Positions 1-6,043 of a DNA stretch of 6,221 nucleotides are shown here, in pieces. A program made the translations under genes and the position numbers. The DNA is from Alloprevotella tannerae (GTDB lineage Bacteria; Bacteroidota; Bacteroidia; Bacteroidales; Bacteroidaceae). How positions within the stretch are numbered: the stretch's first letter is position 1; every line of letters starts with the position of its first letter. The stretch lies in contig JABZGO010000111.1 in NCBI GenBank assembly GCA_015259305.1, positions 1-6,221 on the forward strand, written 5' to 3'. A model generated the notes under the pieces. The model saw only the letters and a list, made by a program, of their open reading frames with translations, did no database searches and was not told the DNA's origin.

Positions 1-294
1 CTCCAAAGCCGTAAACTCCGGAAGCAGTTGGTGAAATTGGAAGATGAAACCTATATGTTCGTTGCGAAAACGCGCCAGCGCCTTCTTGCCAAGTGCAGCC
101 AAGTCGGTTCCATTAAAAAGAATCGAGCCCGCATCGGGACGATAAAGCGTGCCCAAGACCTGCAAAAGGGTTGTCTTTCCGGCACCACTGGGCCCCACAA
201 TGCTGATTACTTCTCGCTGCCGGACGCTTAAATCAATGCCTTTCAGCACCTCCAAATCGCCAAATGATTTGCGAATTCCTTGTAATTCAATCAT
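1..294 (-). CDS. lolD: LolD-type lipoprotein-releasing ABC transporter ATP-binding protein, N-terminal part (runs off window)
   Basis: This is the ATPase subunit of the LolCDE-type inner-membrane complex, which uses ATP hydrolysis to detach outer-membrane-destined lipoproteins and pass them to the carrier LolA. The first 98 codons are present from the ATG at 292-294; the rest lies beyond base 1. Visible are the Walker A loop GPSGAGKT at residues 34-41 and the Q-loop glutamine at 86 inside [18 protein letters not shown]. The QFHxLLPxFTALE stretch is typical of LolD and separates it from most other small ABC ATPases. The ABC signature, Walker B and switch histidine are outside the window. The start gives the usual family N-terminus ([12 protein letters not shown]). 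No Shine-Dalgarno is seen upstream. It lies 110 bp downstream of priA on the same strand, so co-transcription is possible. MacB-like or FtsE-like ATPases are the alternatives and fit less well. Confidence 0.88.
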   Translation of the reverse strand, partial: MIELQGIRKSFGDLEVLKGIDLSVRQREVISIVGPSGAGKTTLLQVLGTLYRPDAGSILFNGTDLAALGKKALARFRNEHIGFIFQFHQLLPEFTALE

Positions 295-338
295 AGACAA
301 AAAGATTCTGCGGCGAAGTTACTTATTTTTCCGTTAGC

Positions 339-354
339 CGCCCCGCTTGGGGCG
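339..354 (-). other. GC-rich hairpin between priA and lolD
   Basis: A perfect 6-bp stem (CGCCCC at 339-344 with GGGGCG at 349-354) closes a 4-nt loop in the 110-bp gap after the priA stop codon. On the minus strand it is followed by GCTAACGG rather than a run of T, so it is not a convincing intrinsic terminator. It could attenuate or stabilise a priA-lolD transcript, or have no role. Confidence 0.3.
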
Positions 355-404
355 CCGGTAGTTGTGCATCTTACGCTGCGAAAGCACTTATTCGGAAGAT
401 AAAA

Positions 405-2900
405 TCACAATGGGTCGACATCAAAATACACATTCACACCCCGAAAAGCGGCTTGTGAAAGCAGCAGATCGCGAGCGGCGAGCAGCGAGCGGCGCACTCC
501 GCTGACGGGATACGAAACGGGCACCTTGATCATCAAGCGCCGAATAAACTGCAACTGTACGCGGCCCACCGGCGGCCGATCGGGCCCCAACAAATGCTCG
601 CCAAAGGCCGCACGGAGCGAAGCTGTAAATGACTCGGCCGCATGCGCCACCACCTCCTCTTGGCGATGTTTGAAGCAGACGATAATTAGCCGCACGAAGG
701 GCGGATAATCATAGTCCTTGCGCTCGGCAAGCTGCTCGCGATACATCGCTTTGTAGTCGTGCGTGACCACTTGGTGCATCAAAGAAAGCTCCGGCTGCCG
801 CGTTTGTAGGATTACAAGCCCCCTTTCGTCGCGCCGGCCGGCCCGGCCGGCCACCTGCGACATCAGTTGATACGCTCTTTCGTGTGCTCGGAAGTCAGGC
901 GTGCTGAGCAGCTGGTCCGCATTGATAATACCAACTACATGAACGCGGTCGAAATCTAAACCTTTCGTCACCATCTGCGTACCTATGAGTACGTCCTTCC
1001 CACCTGCGGCGAAGTCGGCTATGATTCGCTCATAAGCCGAGCGCGTACTCGTCGTGTCTAAATCCAGGCGCGCCGTGCGGGCCTGCGGCAAAATGGCCTT
1101 TACGGCCGCTTCTACCTTCTCCGTACCCAAGCCTAAATCGAGCAATTTTTTACTGCCGCAATTGGGACACTGCGTAGGCACATCATAAGTCTTGCCGCAA
1201 TAATGACAAACAAGCCGTTGCTGCCGCTGATGATAAGTCAGCGCCACATCGCAACAAGTGCAGTGGGGCGTCCAGCCGCAAGTATCGCAGACGAGCACCG
1301 GCGCATAGCCACGGCGGTTTTGAAAGAGAATGACCTGCTCACGCCTTTCGATCGCTCGCGCCATCTCGTCGATGAGTCGGGGCGCAAAGGGCGTCTTCAT
1401 CAACTTCTTGCGGCGCAGTTCGCCCACATCTTCGACAAGAATCTGCGGCATTTGCAAATCGCCGAAGCGCTGATGCATCTCAACGAGCCCAAACTTCCCT
1501 TTCTGCACATTATAATAAGTCTCCACGGCCGGCGTTGCCGTGCCCAGCAACACCTTTGCGCAGCAGCGTTGCGCCAAGACGAGCGCCGTATCTCTTGCGT
1601 GGTAGCGCGGAGCCGGGTCTTGCTGTTTGTAAGATGCCTCGTGCTCTTCGTCAACGATGATTAGGCCAAGATTTTGAAAGGGCAACAACAGCGCAGAGCG
1701 CACGCCCAGAATCAGCGGAAAGGGTTCTGAAGAAAGCTGACGCAGCCACGTTTCCACGCGTTCGTTGTCGGGAAACTTTGAATGGTAAACGCCCATTTTG
1801 TCGCCAAAGACGCGACCAAGCCGCTGCATCAATTGCGTCGTCAGGGCTATTTCCGGCAAGAGGTAGAGCACTTGTTTGCCCTCGGCGAGCACATTTTTGA
1901 TCAATTCGATATAGACGGCCGTCTTTCCGCTTGAGGTTACGCCGTGGAGCAAGCAAGTATCGCGTTGCGAAAAGGCAATTTTGATCTCCATAAGGGCTTG
2001 TTGTTGAAGCGAGGACAACTGAGGTTGTAAACGTTCGGGCAAGGCTTTGAAACTTTTCAATCGACCTACGGCCACGTCATATTGCTCCAAAATGCCCTTT
2101 TTACACAAAGCGGTCAAGGCCGCGCCATCATCTGCCGTTCGCTTACGGAGTTCGGCCCGACTGACTTCCATCAGCAGGGCGGCATTACGCAAATTGAGCG
2201 CGGCCGGAGCACCCGCCGCATCGAGATAAGCCAAGAGGGCACGCTGCTGTTTGGGTGCCCGTTTCAGGCTATCAAGCGTTTCATTGAGGCGGCCCTCATC
2301 GAAAAAGGCGGAGGCCAAGCGGAGGCGCACTTCGGTCTTGGGCGCAAAGCGGCGGCCCAACTGCTCTTCGACGACGACCCGGCCGCGCTCGACCAAGCGG
2401 CGTACGTGGGTGAGCACCTCCCCGCTGCCCACGATTTGCTGCAATTGCTTGATCATCATGGGCTTCGTTTCCGAAAGCGCCGCTAATATTTTTTGTGCTA
2501 AAGGCGTGGTTTGCGCCGAGCTATCACCTGCATCAAGCGGCGCTACATCGACACCCTCTGCGCGGCATACGAGCGTTTCGCTCTGCAACTTCAAGCCGGC
2601 GGGTAGCGCGGCGGTCATCACCTCGCCAAGCGTACATATATAATAGCCGGCCATCCACTGCCAGAGTTGGAGTTGGCCTTGCGTCACCACCGGCGCGCTA
2701 TCGGCCACGCTGACGATTTCCTTTAATTTGAACTCGGGTCTACGCTCGTGCACTTGCAACACGATACCCGTGTACAACTTCGTTTGTAGCGGCACGACTA
2801 CCCTACTCCCCGACGCGACGGTCGCGGAGAGGGCTTCCGGAATCTGATAAGTCAGCGGATCAGTCAGCTTTCGAGGCAAAATAACATCAGCATATTTCAT
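405..2900 (-). CDS. priA: Primosomal replication restart protein PriA (3'-5' DNA helicase)
   Basis: PriA recognises stalled or collapsed replication forks, unwinds DNA 3'-5' and starts primosome assembly to reload the replicative helicase. The 831-residue product is full length for Bacteroidota. The N-terminal DNA-binding region starts MKYADVILPRKLTDPLTYQIPE. Helicase motifs follow in order: Walker A GVTSSGKT (320-327), Walker B DEEH (417-420), GTATPA (453-458), QNRRGY (527-532), GTQMVTKGLDF (640-650) and QVAGRAGR (682-689). Between them is the PriA zinc module, with cysteines at 538, 541, 547, 550, 565, 568, 578 and 581. The C-terminus VYFDVDPL matches the family's usual DVDP ending. No frameshift or lost catalytic residue is seen. 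The start at 2898-2900 gives the conserved N-terminus. A TAnnTTTG-type promoter box lies 7-15 bases upstream, and a terminator separates it from the secreted-protein gene, so priA is probably transcribed on its own or with lolD. Confidence 0.97.
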   Translation of the reverse strand: MKYADVILPRKLTDPLTYQIPEALSATVASGSRVVVPLQTKLYTGIVLQVHERRPEFKLKEIVSVADSAPVVTQGQLQLWQWMAGYYICTLGEVMTAALPAGLKLQSETLVCRAEGVDVAPLDAGDSSAQTTPLAQKILAALSETKPMMIKQLQQIVGSGEVLTHVRRLVERGRVVVEEQLGRRFAPKTEVRLRLASAFFDEGRLNETLDSLKRAPKQQRALLAYLDAAGAPAALNLRNAALLMEVSRAELRKRTADDGAALTALCKKGILEQYDVAVGRLKSFKALPERLQPQLSSLQQQALMEIKIAFSQRDTCLLHGVTSSGKTAVYIELIKNVLAEGKQVLYLLPEIALTTQLMQRLGRVFGDKMGVYHSKFPDNERVETWLRQLSSEPFPLILGVRSALLLPFQNLGLIIVDEEHEASYKQQDPAPRYHARDTALVLAQRCCAKVLLGTATPAVETYYNVQKGKFGLVEMHQRFGDLQMPQILVEDVGELRRKKLMKTPFAPRLIDEMARAIERREQVILFQNRRGYAPVLVCDTCGWTPHCTCCDVALTYHQRQQRLVCHYCGKTYDVPTQCPNCGSKKLLDLGLGTEKVEAAVKAILPQARTARLDLDTTSTRSAYERIIADFAAGGKDVLIGTQMVTKGLDFDRVHVVGIINADQLLSTPDFRAHERAYQLMSQVAGRAGRRDERGLVILQTRQPELSLMHQVVTHDYKAMYREQLAERKDYDYPPFVRLIIVCFKHRQEEVVAHAAESFTASLRAAFGEHLLGPDRPPVGRVQLQFIRRLMIKVPVSYPVSGVRRSLLAARDLLLSQAAFRGVNVYFDVDPL

Positions 2901-2906
2901 CCACCT

Positions 2907-2915
2907 GCAAAGTTA
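2907..2915 (-). promoter_or_regulatory. Candidate Bacteroidota -7 promoter box of priA
   Basis: Read on the minus strand, these bases are TAACTTTGC, an exact match to the Bacteroidota primary sigma -7 consensus TAnnTTTG. I see no TTG -33 element at the usual 19-21 bp upstream. Its 3' edge is six bases from the priA ATG, so transcription would start almost at the start codon. An AGGTGG directly abutting the ATG is too close to act as a normal ribosome-binding site. Confidence 0.5.
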
Positions 2916-2985
2916 AGCGTTTTTCTGCTATGAAGAAGCGCCGGCAGCCTCTCCCTTGTGCCGGATGCCCTTCAAAACCGGACAT

Positions 2986-3033
2986 AAAAAGTGAGCATTC
3001 AAGACCAACTTGCCATTGTTCTTGAATGCTCAC
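2986..3033 (-). terminator. Intrinsic terminator of the secreted-protein gene
   Basis: There is a perfect 13-bp inverted repeat (2991-3003 with 3021-3033, arm GTGAGCATTCAAG) with a 17-nt loop. On the minus strand it is followed at once by TTTTT (2986-2990). It begins about 25 bases after the stop codon of the 3059-4309 gene and points the right way. It separates that gene from priA. Confidence 0.88.
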
Positions 3034-3058
3034 CACGGCCCTGCTGAAAAGTAGGACG

Positions 3059-4309
3059 CTATCGCTTCATCATATAGACTTGTCCGCCGCGGCTGCCTGC
3101 GCCTTGCAGGTTAACGCGCCGGTTCAAATTAGAACTATAGATGCTCCGGCGGCCGAATTCGGCTTGCGCCGGCGCGTCAAATTCTGATTCTGACGTGTCG
3201 ATGATGGCACCGGCATCGCCCGTGAAGTCCATCTTAACAGCCTTACCCTGCGGTGTGGTCCAGTTGCCCTTAAACGTAATCTTATTGCCGGCTACGCTAA
3301 CCGTGATCGTGCCACCACTCAGCAAGCCGTAAGCATCTGCATAACCGTCGCTCAAGGTTTCATAGAACGAACCTATGGGGTAGTATGTGCCACCGGCCTT
3401 GCGCATCGTGCCGCCGATAAACTTGCCTTCTTTATACTCGGCTCCGGCCACGGGCATCACGACATCGTAAGTGCCGGCGATCGTATTGATATCCATAGGC
3501 ACTTGATATTTCGTCAGCAACACAAGACTAAGCAATTCGCCATCGCCTACGACAAAACCTTTGCTATCTACTTCGCAATTGAGAAATGCAAGCGTATAGT
3601 CACAGTATTGACTCGTGGCTTTGACATACTTGCCATTATAATTCACGGGTACGAAGTTGACATCCTCCGTCACATATTTATAGCCCGCATTCTTATCTTT
3701 GTTTACGAACGTCAGTGCGCCGTCATATACAAAGCGCACTTTTCCGTGCGTCTTCAGCGTTCCTTCCAGCACGAGATGGTAATTGCCATCGCCTCTCTCC
3801 TCAACATTCAAGACGCACGTGGTCAACGAATCTAAAAAGCCATCAACCTGACCGGCATCGTTCACTCTGTTGGTCTCAATGTATATACTCTGCTCCTTCC
3901 AAACTCCACTTTGCGCCATCGATTCTACCAATGGATAGGTACCGGCCGGTAATTTCGCGTGGTCAGCATCTTGCGAAGGCGCAGCGATCACCGTCAGTCT
4001 GATGTCGTGCTTATTAACTTCCTTGGGCAAACCGCCGGTTGTGAGTTCGCCATCGGAAAGATGGATCGTATATAATCCGGCATCCGTCGTCACAGCACCA
4101 TAATATAAGTTGTAAGTATGCGTCACGTTGACATCAGCATAGTAAGAAGCGCTCTCGGTGTTGGCGAAAGTGACATCTTGAATATCATTACAGGGAATCT
4201 CTTTCGTTTCGCCTGACGTCATGCGTACTCTCATCGTCCATTTGCTTTGGGCTATTGCCGCGCTGACGCTGCATAGGACGATGGCCGTTGCGAGTAAAAA
4301 CCTTTTCAT
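3059..4309 (-). CDS. Secreted protein of unknown function with two tandem beta-rich repeats
   Basis: This is a 416-residue protein I cannot assign to a named family. It begins with a signal peptide (MKRFLLATAIVLCSVSAAIA, probable signal peptidase I cut after AIA at residue 20). There is no lipobox cysteine, so it should be exported to the periplasm or beyond. Residues 24-50 (MRVRMTSGETKEIPC...DVTFAN) resemble a short beta module found near the N-terminus of many exported Bacteroidota proteins. Two similar beta-rich units follow, at about 64-202 and 236-366. Each runs YT(I/L)-strand, a hydrophobic strand, (A)GTY, a glycine-rich middle, a (G)T/A-hydrophobic strand and a basic-hydrophobic strand ending in (Y/F)xG. 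The last 30 residues (IYSSNLNRRVNLQG...GGQVYMMKR) form a separate tail. The gene has its own terminator and a candidate promoter about 260 bases upstream, suggesting a single-gene transcript. It could be a surface binding or calycin-like protein, but that is inference. Confidence 0.85.
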   Translation of the reverse strand: MKRFLLATAIVLCSVSAAIAQSKWTMRVRMTSGETKEIPCNDIQDVTFANTESASYYADVNVTHTYNLYYGAVTTDAGLYTIHLSDGELTTGGLPKEVNKHDIRLTVIAAPSQDADHAKLPAGTYPLVESMAQSGVWKEQSIYIETNRVNDAGQVDGFLDSLTTCVLNVEERGDGNYHLVLEGTLKTHGKVRFVYDGALTFVNKDKNAGYKYVTEDVNFVPVNYNGKYVKATSQYCDYTLAFLNCEVDSKGFVVGDGELLSLVLLTKYQVPMDINTIAGTYDVVMPVAGAEYKEGKFIGGTMRKAGGTYYPIGSFYETLSDGYADAYGLLSGGTITVSVAGNKITFKGNWTTPQGKAVKMDFTGDAGAIIDTSESEFDAPAQAEFGRRSIYSSNLNRRVNLQGAGSRGGQVYMMKR

Positions 4310-4578
4310 GCTTTGCTTGTTTTTGTGAGTTTATAATCTGTTGTCTTGCTTTTTGGAAATTCAGCGAAGCGCCTGTGCAACACAATATCGCACTGCTGCG
4401 CGCGATGCCGGAGGGCCTATTAATAATGTATGAAGCGCAAAATTAAACTCGAGACATAGCCTAACTGAGCTTATGAGGCTTGCGCCACGGCCGGCAAGGA
4501 GAAGCACCTGATCAAGAGGGGCGAGGATTTCAGCGATCACGCCACAGCGGCTACTTTCGACCTTGCGCTGCTTTAGGG

Positions 4579-4609
4579 CAAAACTACAAACAAATGACGA
4601 TACTGTCAA
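4579..4609 (-). promoter_or_regulatory. Candidate Bacteroidota promoter (TTG-N20-TAGTTTTG) upstream of the secreted-protein gene
   Basis: On the minus strand a TTG (4607-4609) is followed after 20 bases by TAGTTTTG (4586 down to 4579) and then C. This matches the Bacteroidota TTG-N19-21-TAnnTTTG arrangement. Transcription would begin near 4572-4575 and run towards the 4309 start codon, giving a leader of about 265 bases. No closer promoter is obvious. Confidence 0.5.
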
Positions 4610-4625
4610 GATTATCGGGTTTAAA

Positions 4626-4654
4626 AACGCTAAATGAAAAGGCGTTGTTTTTTT
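4626..4654. terminator. Weak two-way terminator-like hairpin
   Basis: A 5-bp stem (AACGC 4626-4630 with GCGTT 4642-4646) is flanked by a T run on the plus strand (4648-4654) and by TTTT on the minus strand. The stem is short and no gene clearly ends here in either direction. Confidence 0.2.
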
Positions 4655-4741
4655 CATTTACTATGAATCCGCCGGCATTTGGCAGACAAACAACGCTCCG
4701 GGCAAGATTACCGGCCAACTTTTTGTCAACAGGAAGCAAAG

Positions 4742-4830
4742 ATGGCATTCGTTTGCTGCCACCAAACGATCGTTTGCTACCGGCAAACCATGGTTTGGTC
4801 TGAGCATACGATCGTTTGGCGGCAGCAAAC
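4742..4830. repeat. 21-bp-period palindromic array (CAAAC-N4-GTTTG-N7)
   Basis: GTTTG occurs at 4751, 4772, 4793 and 4814, and CAAAC at 4763, 4784, 4805 (degenerate CATAC) and 4826. Both run at exact 21-bp intervals. Two units are perfect 14-bp palindromes, CAAACGATCGTTTG (4763-4776) and CAAACCATGGTTTG (4784-4797). The third keeps the ACGATCGT core (4808-4815). The dyad centres, 4769.5, 4790.5 and 4811.5, lie two DNA turns apart on one helix face. This suits a row of dimeric DNA-binding sites. It may equally be a copy of a dispersed minisatellite. I do not recognise the family. Confidence 0.85.
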
Positions 4831-4833
4831 GAA
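4748..4833. repeat. Long imperfect inverted repeat enclosing the array
   Basis: Bases 4748-4773 pair with 4808-4833 at 25 of 26 positions (the one mismatch is A4761 against C4820), leaving a 34-base interior that contains the CAAACCATGGTTTG palindrome. If transcribed it would make a very stable hairpin. The arms arise partly because the 21-bp units are themselves palindromic, but the pairing extends beyond the array at the outer end (TTC/GAA). Confidence 0.8.
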
Positions 4834-4875
4834 AGGAGGTATGGGCGTTGATATTATAGCGACGAATTTTGGGTA

Positions 4876-4930
4876 AAGAAAAACACTCCCTTGCCCTCGG
4901 CTGCACAGAAGGCAGACGATGACAAGGGAG
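4876..4930 (-). terminator. Second minus-strand terminator-like hairpin downstream of dsbD
   Basis: CTCCCTTG (4886-4893) pairs with CAAGGGAG (4923-4930), with a small inner CTGC/GCAG stem possible in the loop. On the minus strand the stem is followed by TGTTTTTCTTTA. It lies about 190 bases beyond the dsbD stop, so it is either a backup terminator or ends an unseen short transcript. Confidence 0.5.
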
Positions 4931-5076
4931 GATAAGGCTTTAGATGGCTAAATGGTGATAGATGAAAGATCTCTGTCAGTTGAGTCAGTTGTGCGTCTAT
5001 GTCGTGGCCCGATCAGTCGGGCTAAGCAATCTTAGAGAGCGGCTGCAGCACCGGAGCTTACGTCGCTTTTGGCGTC

Positions 5077-5116
5077 AAAATAAAGTGCCGCGAAACCTGA
5101 GCTTCGCGGCACCTTT
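5077..5116 (-). terminator. Intrinsic terminator of dsbD
   Basis: A perfect 10-bp stem, GTGCCGCGAA (5085-5094) with TTCGCGGCAC (5103-5112), closes an 8-nt loop. It can be lengthened by an AAA/TTT pairing across one bulged base. On the minus strand it is followed by TTTATTTTG. It starts a few bases after the dsbD stop codon at 5120-5122. Its T-rich outer flanks on both sides would allow some activity in the other direction too. Confidence 0.88.
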
Positions 5117-5119
5117 ACT

Positions 5120-6043
5120 TTATTTTGATTTATAACGATCCAAACCTTCTTTGAGGAATTTCACGTAGCCGTCAATGTCTTCTTTATAACTGAAGGTGTG
5201 ATTCAAAGGGTTGCCTTCGTTATCTACGGGGACGTAGAGCGGCTGCTGGTTGGAACCAAATTTGTGTCGTTGCAAGTAGCTCCACTTATCGCCGACGGTG
5301 CGTAGCGTAGTAGTCTTGCCATCTTCTTGCACCTCTACGTTCTCCGGAAGCGGCGCTTTCTCGTCGACGTAGAGCGAGATGAGGACGTAATCTTTCATCA
5401 GAAGATCGCGCACTTTAGGATCGTGCCATACGGCAAGCTCCATCTTACGGCAGTTGACACAGCCGTGACCGGTGAAGTCAAGAAGTACGGGCTTGTTAAC
5501 CGACTTCGCGTAAGCCATACCGGCATCATAGTCGCGGAATTTTGCCTCTACCTTAACCGGATCGAGGTTGAAATCTTGCGTAGAGATGGGCGGAGAGAAA
5601 GCGCTCACAGCCTTACACGGTGCGCCCCAAAGGCCCGGCACCATATACACGGCAAAGGCAAAGGATACGACGCCCATAAAGAAGCGCGGCACACTCGTAT
5701 GATCTTCGACATCATCATGGGGGAAGCGCAACCAACCGAAGAGGTAGCAACCCAAAGCTGCGAAGAGGATGATCCACAAGCTGAGGAATACTTCGCGGTC
5801 CAGAATATGCCAGCCGTAAGCCAAATCGGCCACGGAGAGGAACTTCAAGGCGAAAGCAATCTCGACAAAACCTAAGATTACTTTGATCATATTCATCCAG
5901 CTACCGCTCTTCGGCGCTTTCTTCATCATCGTGGGGAAGAGTGCAAAGAGCGTAAACGGCAAAGCTAAAGCTAAGGCGAAGCCTACCATACCTACGGCCG
6001 GCGCCATTGCGCTACCGGTAGAGGTAGAAGCCTCAACAAGGAG
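5120..6043 (-). CDS. dsbD: DsbD-family thiol:disulfide interchange protein, C-terminal half (5' truncated)
   Basis: DsbD-type proteins pass electrons from cytoplasmic thioredoxin across the inner membrane to periplasmic thiol proteins. About 307 codons remain. They start in LLVEASTSTGSAMAPAVGM, the stretch that follows the CTGP-type membrane cysteine in relatives. Four hydrophobic segments follow (counting from the Met at 6005-6007: about residues 5-25, 40-61, 73-94 and 108-127). Then comes a C-terminal thioredoxin-like domain with the CVNC redox pair (183-186) in LLDFTGHGCVNCRKMEL. The N-terminal periplasmic domain and first membrane half are absent. In frame, the sequence meets a TAG at 6053-6055 where it enters the inverted repeat. 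The true gene sequence therefore ends somewhere in 6031-6043, and the loss is probably a join artefact rather than a short natural gene. The Met at 6005-6007 is internal, not a real start. A strong terminator sits at the stop codon. Confidence 0.88.
   Translation of the reverse strand, partial: LLVEASTSTGSAMAPAVGMVGFALALALPFTLFALFPTMMKKAPKSGSWMNMIKVILGFVEIAFALKFLSVADLAYGWHILDREVFLSLWIILFAALGCYLFGWLRFPHDDVEDHTSVPRFFMGVVSFAFAVYMVPGLWGAPCKAVSAFSPPISTQDFNLDPVKVEAKFRDYDAGMAYAKSVNKPVLLDFTGHGCVNCRKMELAVWHDPKVRDLLMKDYVLISLYVDEKAPLPENVEVQEDGKTTTLRTVGDKWSYLQRHKFGSNQQPLYVPVDNEGNPLNHTFSYKEDIDGYVKFLKEGLDRYKSK

Larger units (their letters stand above)
4310..5119. other. 810-base gene-free stretch between dsbD and the secreted-protein gene
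   Basis: I find no convincing gene here. It holds, from right to left, the dsbD terminator, a second minus-strand terminator-like hairpin, the 21-bp-period palindromic array, a weak short hairpin with flanking A/T runs (4626-4646) and a minus-strand promoter candidate. Small extra hairpins are seen at 5007-5022 (GCCCGA/TCGGGC, 4-nt loop) and 5022-5035 (CTAAG/CTTAG), which share a base and so exclude each other. Short open frames crossing it do not resemble known proteins and conflict with the promoter and repeat structure. Confidence 0.6.

Noticed and set aside
313..321. Possible -7 box upstream of lolD (TAACTTCGC on the minus strand)
   Set aside because: It has one mismatch in the critical TTTG and no TTG at the right distance.
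829..853. Run of repeated GGCCGG units
   Set aside because: It encodes the conserved VAGRAGRR helicase motif of PriA, so the repetition follows from Gly-Arg-Ala codons.
1203..1664. Plus-strand open frame of 153 codons
   Set aside because: It lies entirely antisense to the conserved PriA helicase and zinc region and resembles no protein. The same holds for the other plus-strand frames over priA, the secreted-protein gene and dsbD (for example 2082-2486 and 5327-5875).
3694..3701. Plus-strand TATCTTTG promoter-like box inside the secreted-protein gene
   Set aside because: It matches the -7 consensus but is antisense, has no clear -33 partner and no gene follows it, so chance is the simplest explanation.
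4361..4657. Minus-strand 98-codon open frame starting MKKTTPFHLAFLNP
   Set aside because: It has no ribosome-binding site or recognisable similarity, and the best promoter in the region lies inside it, downstream of its start. It is probably a chance frame opposite a GC-rich patch.
4742..4830. CRISPR array or integron attC site
   Set aside because: The period is 21 bp with no unique spacers of CRISPR length, there are no cas genes, and the attC core-site arrangement is absent.
4831..4876. AAAGGAGGT directly followed by ATG and an 11-residue frame
   Set aside because: There is no spacing between the Shine-Dalgarno-like run and the ATG, Bacteroidota rarely rely on such sites, and the frame is tiny.
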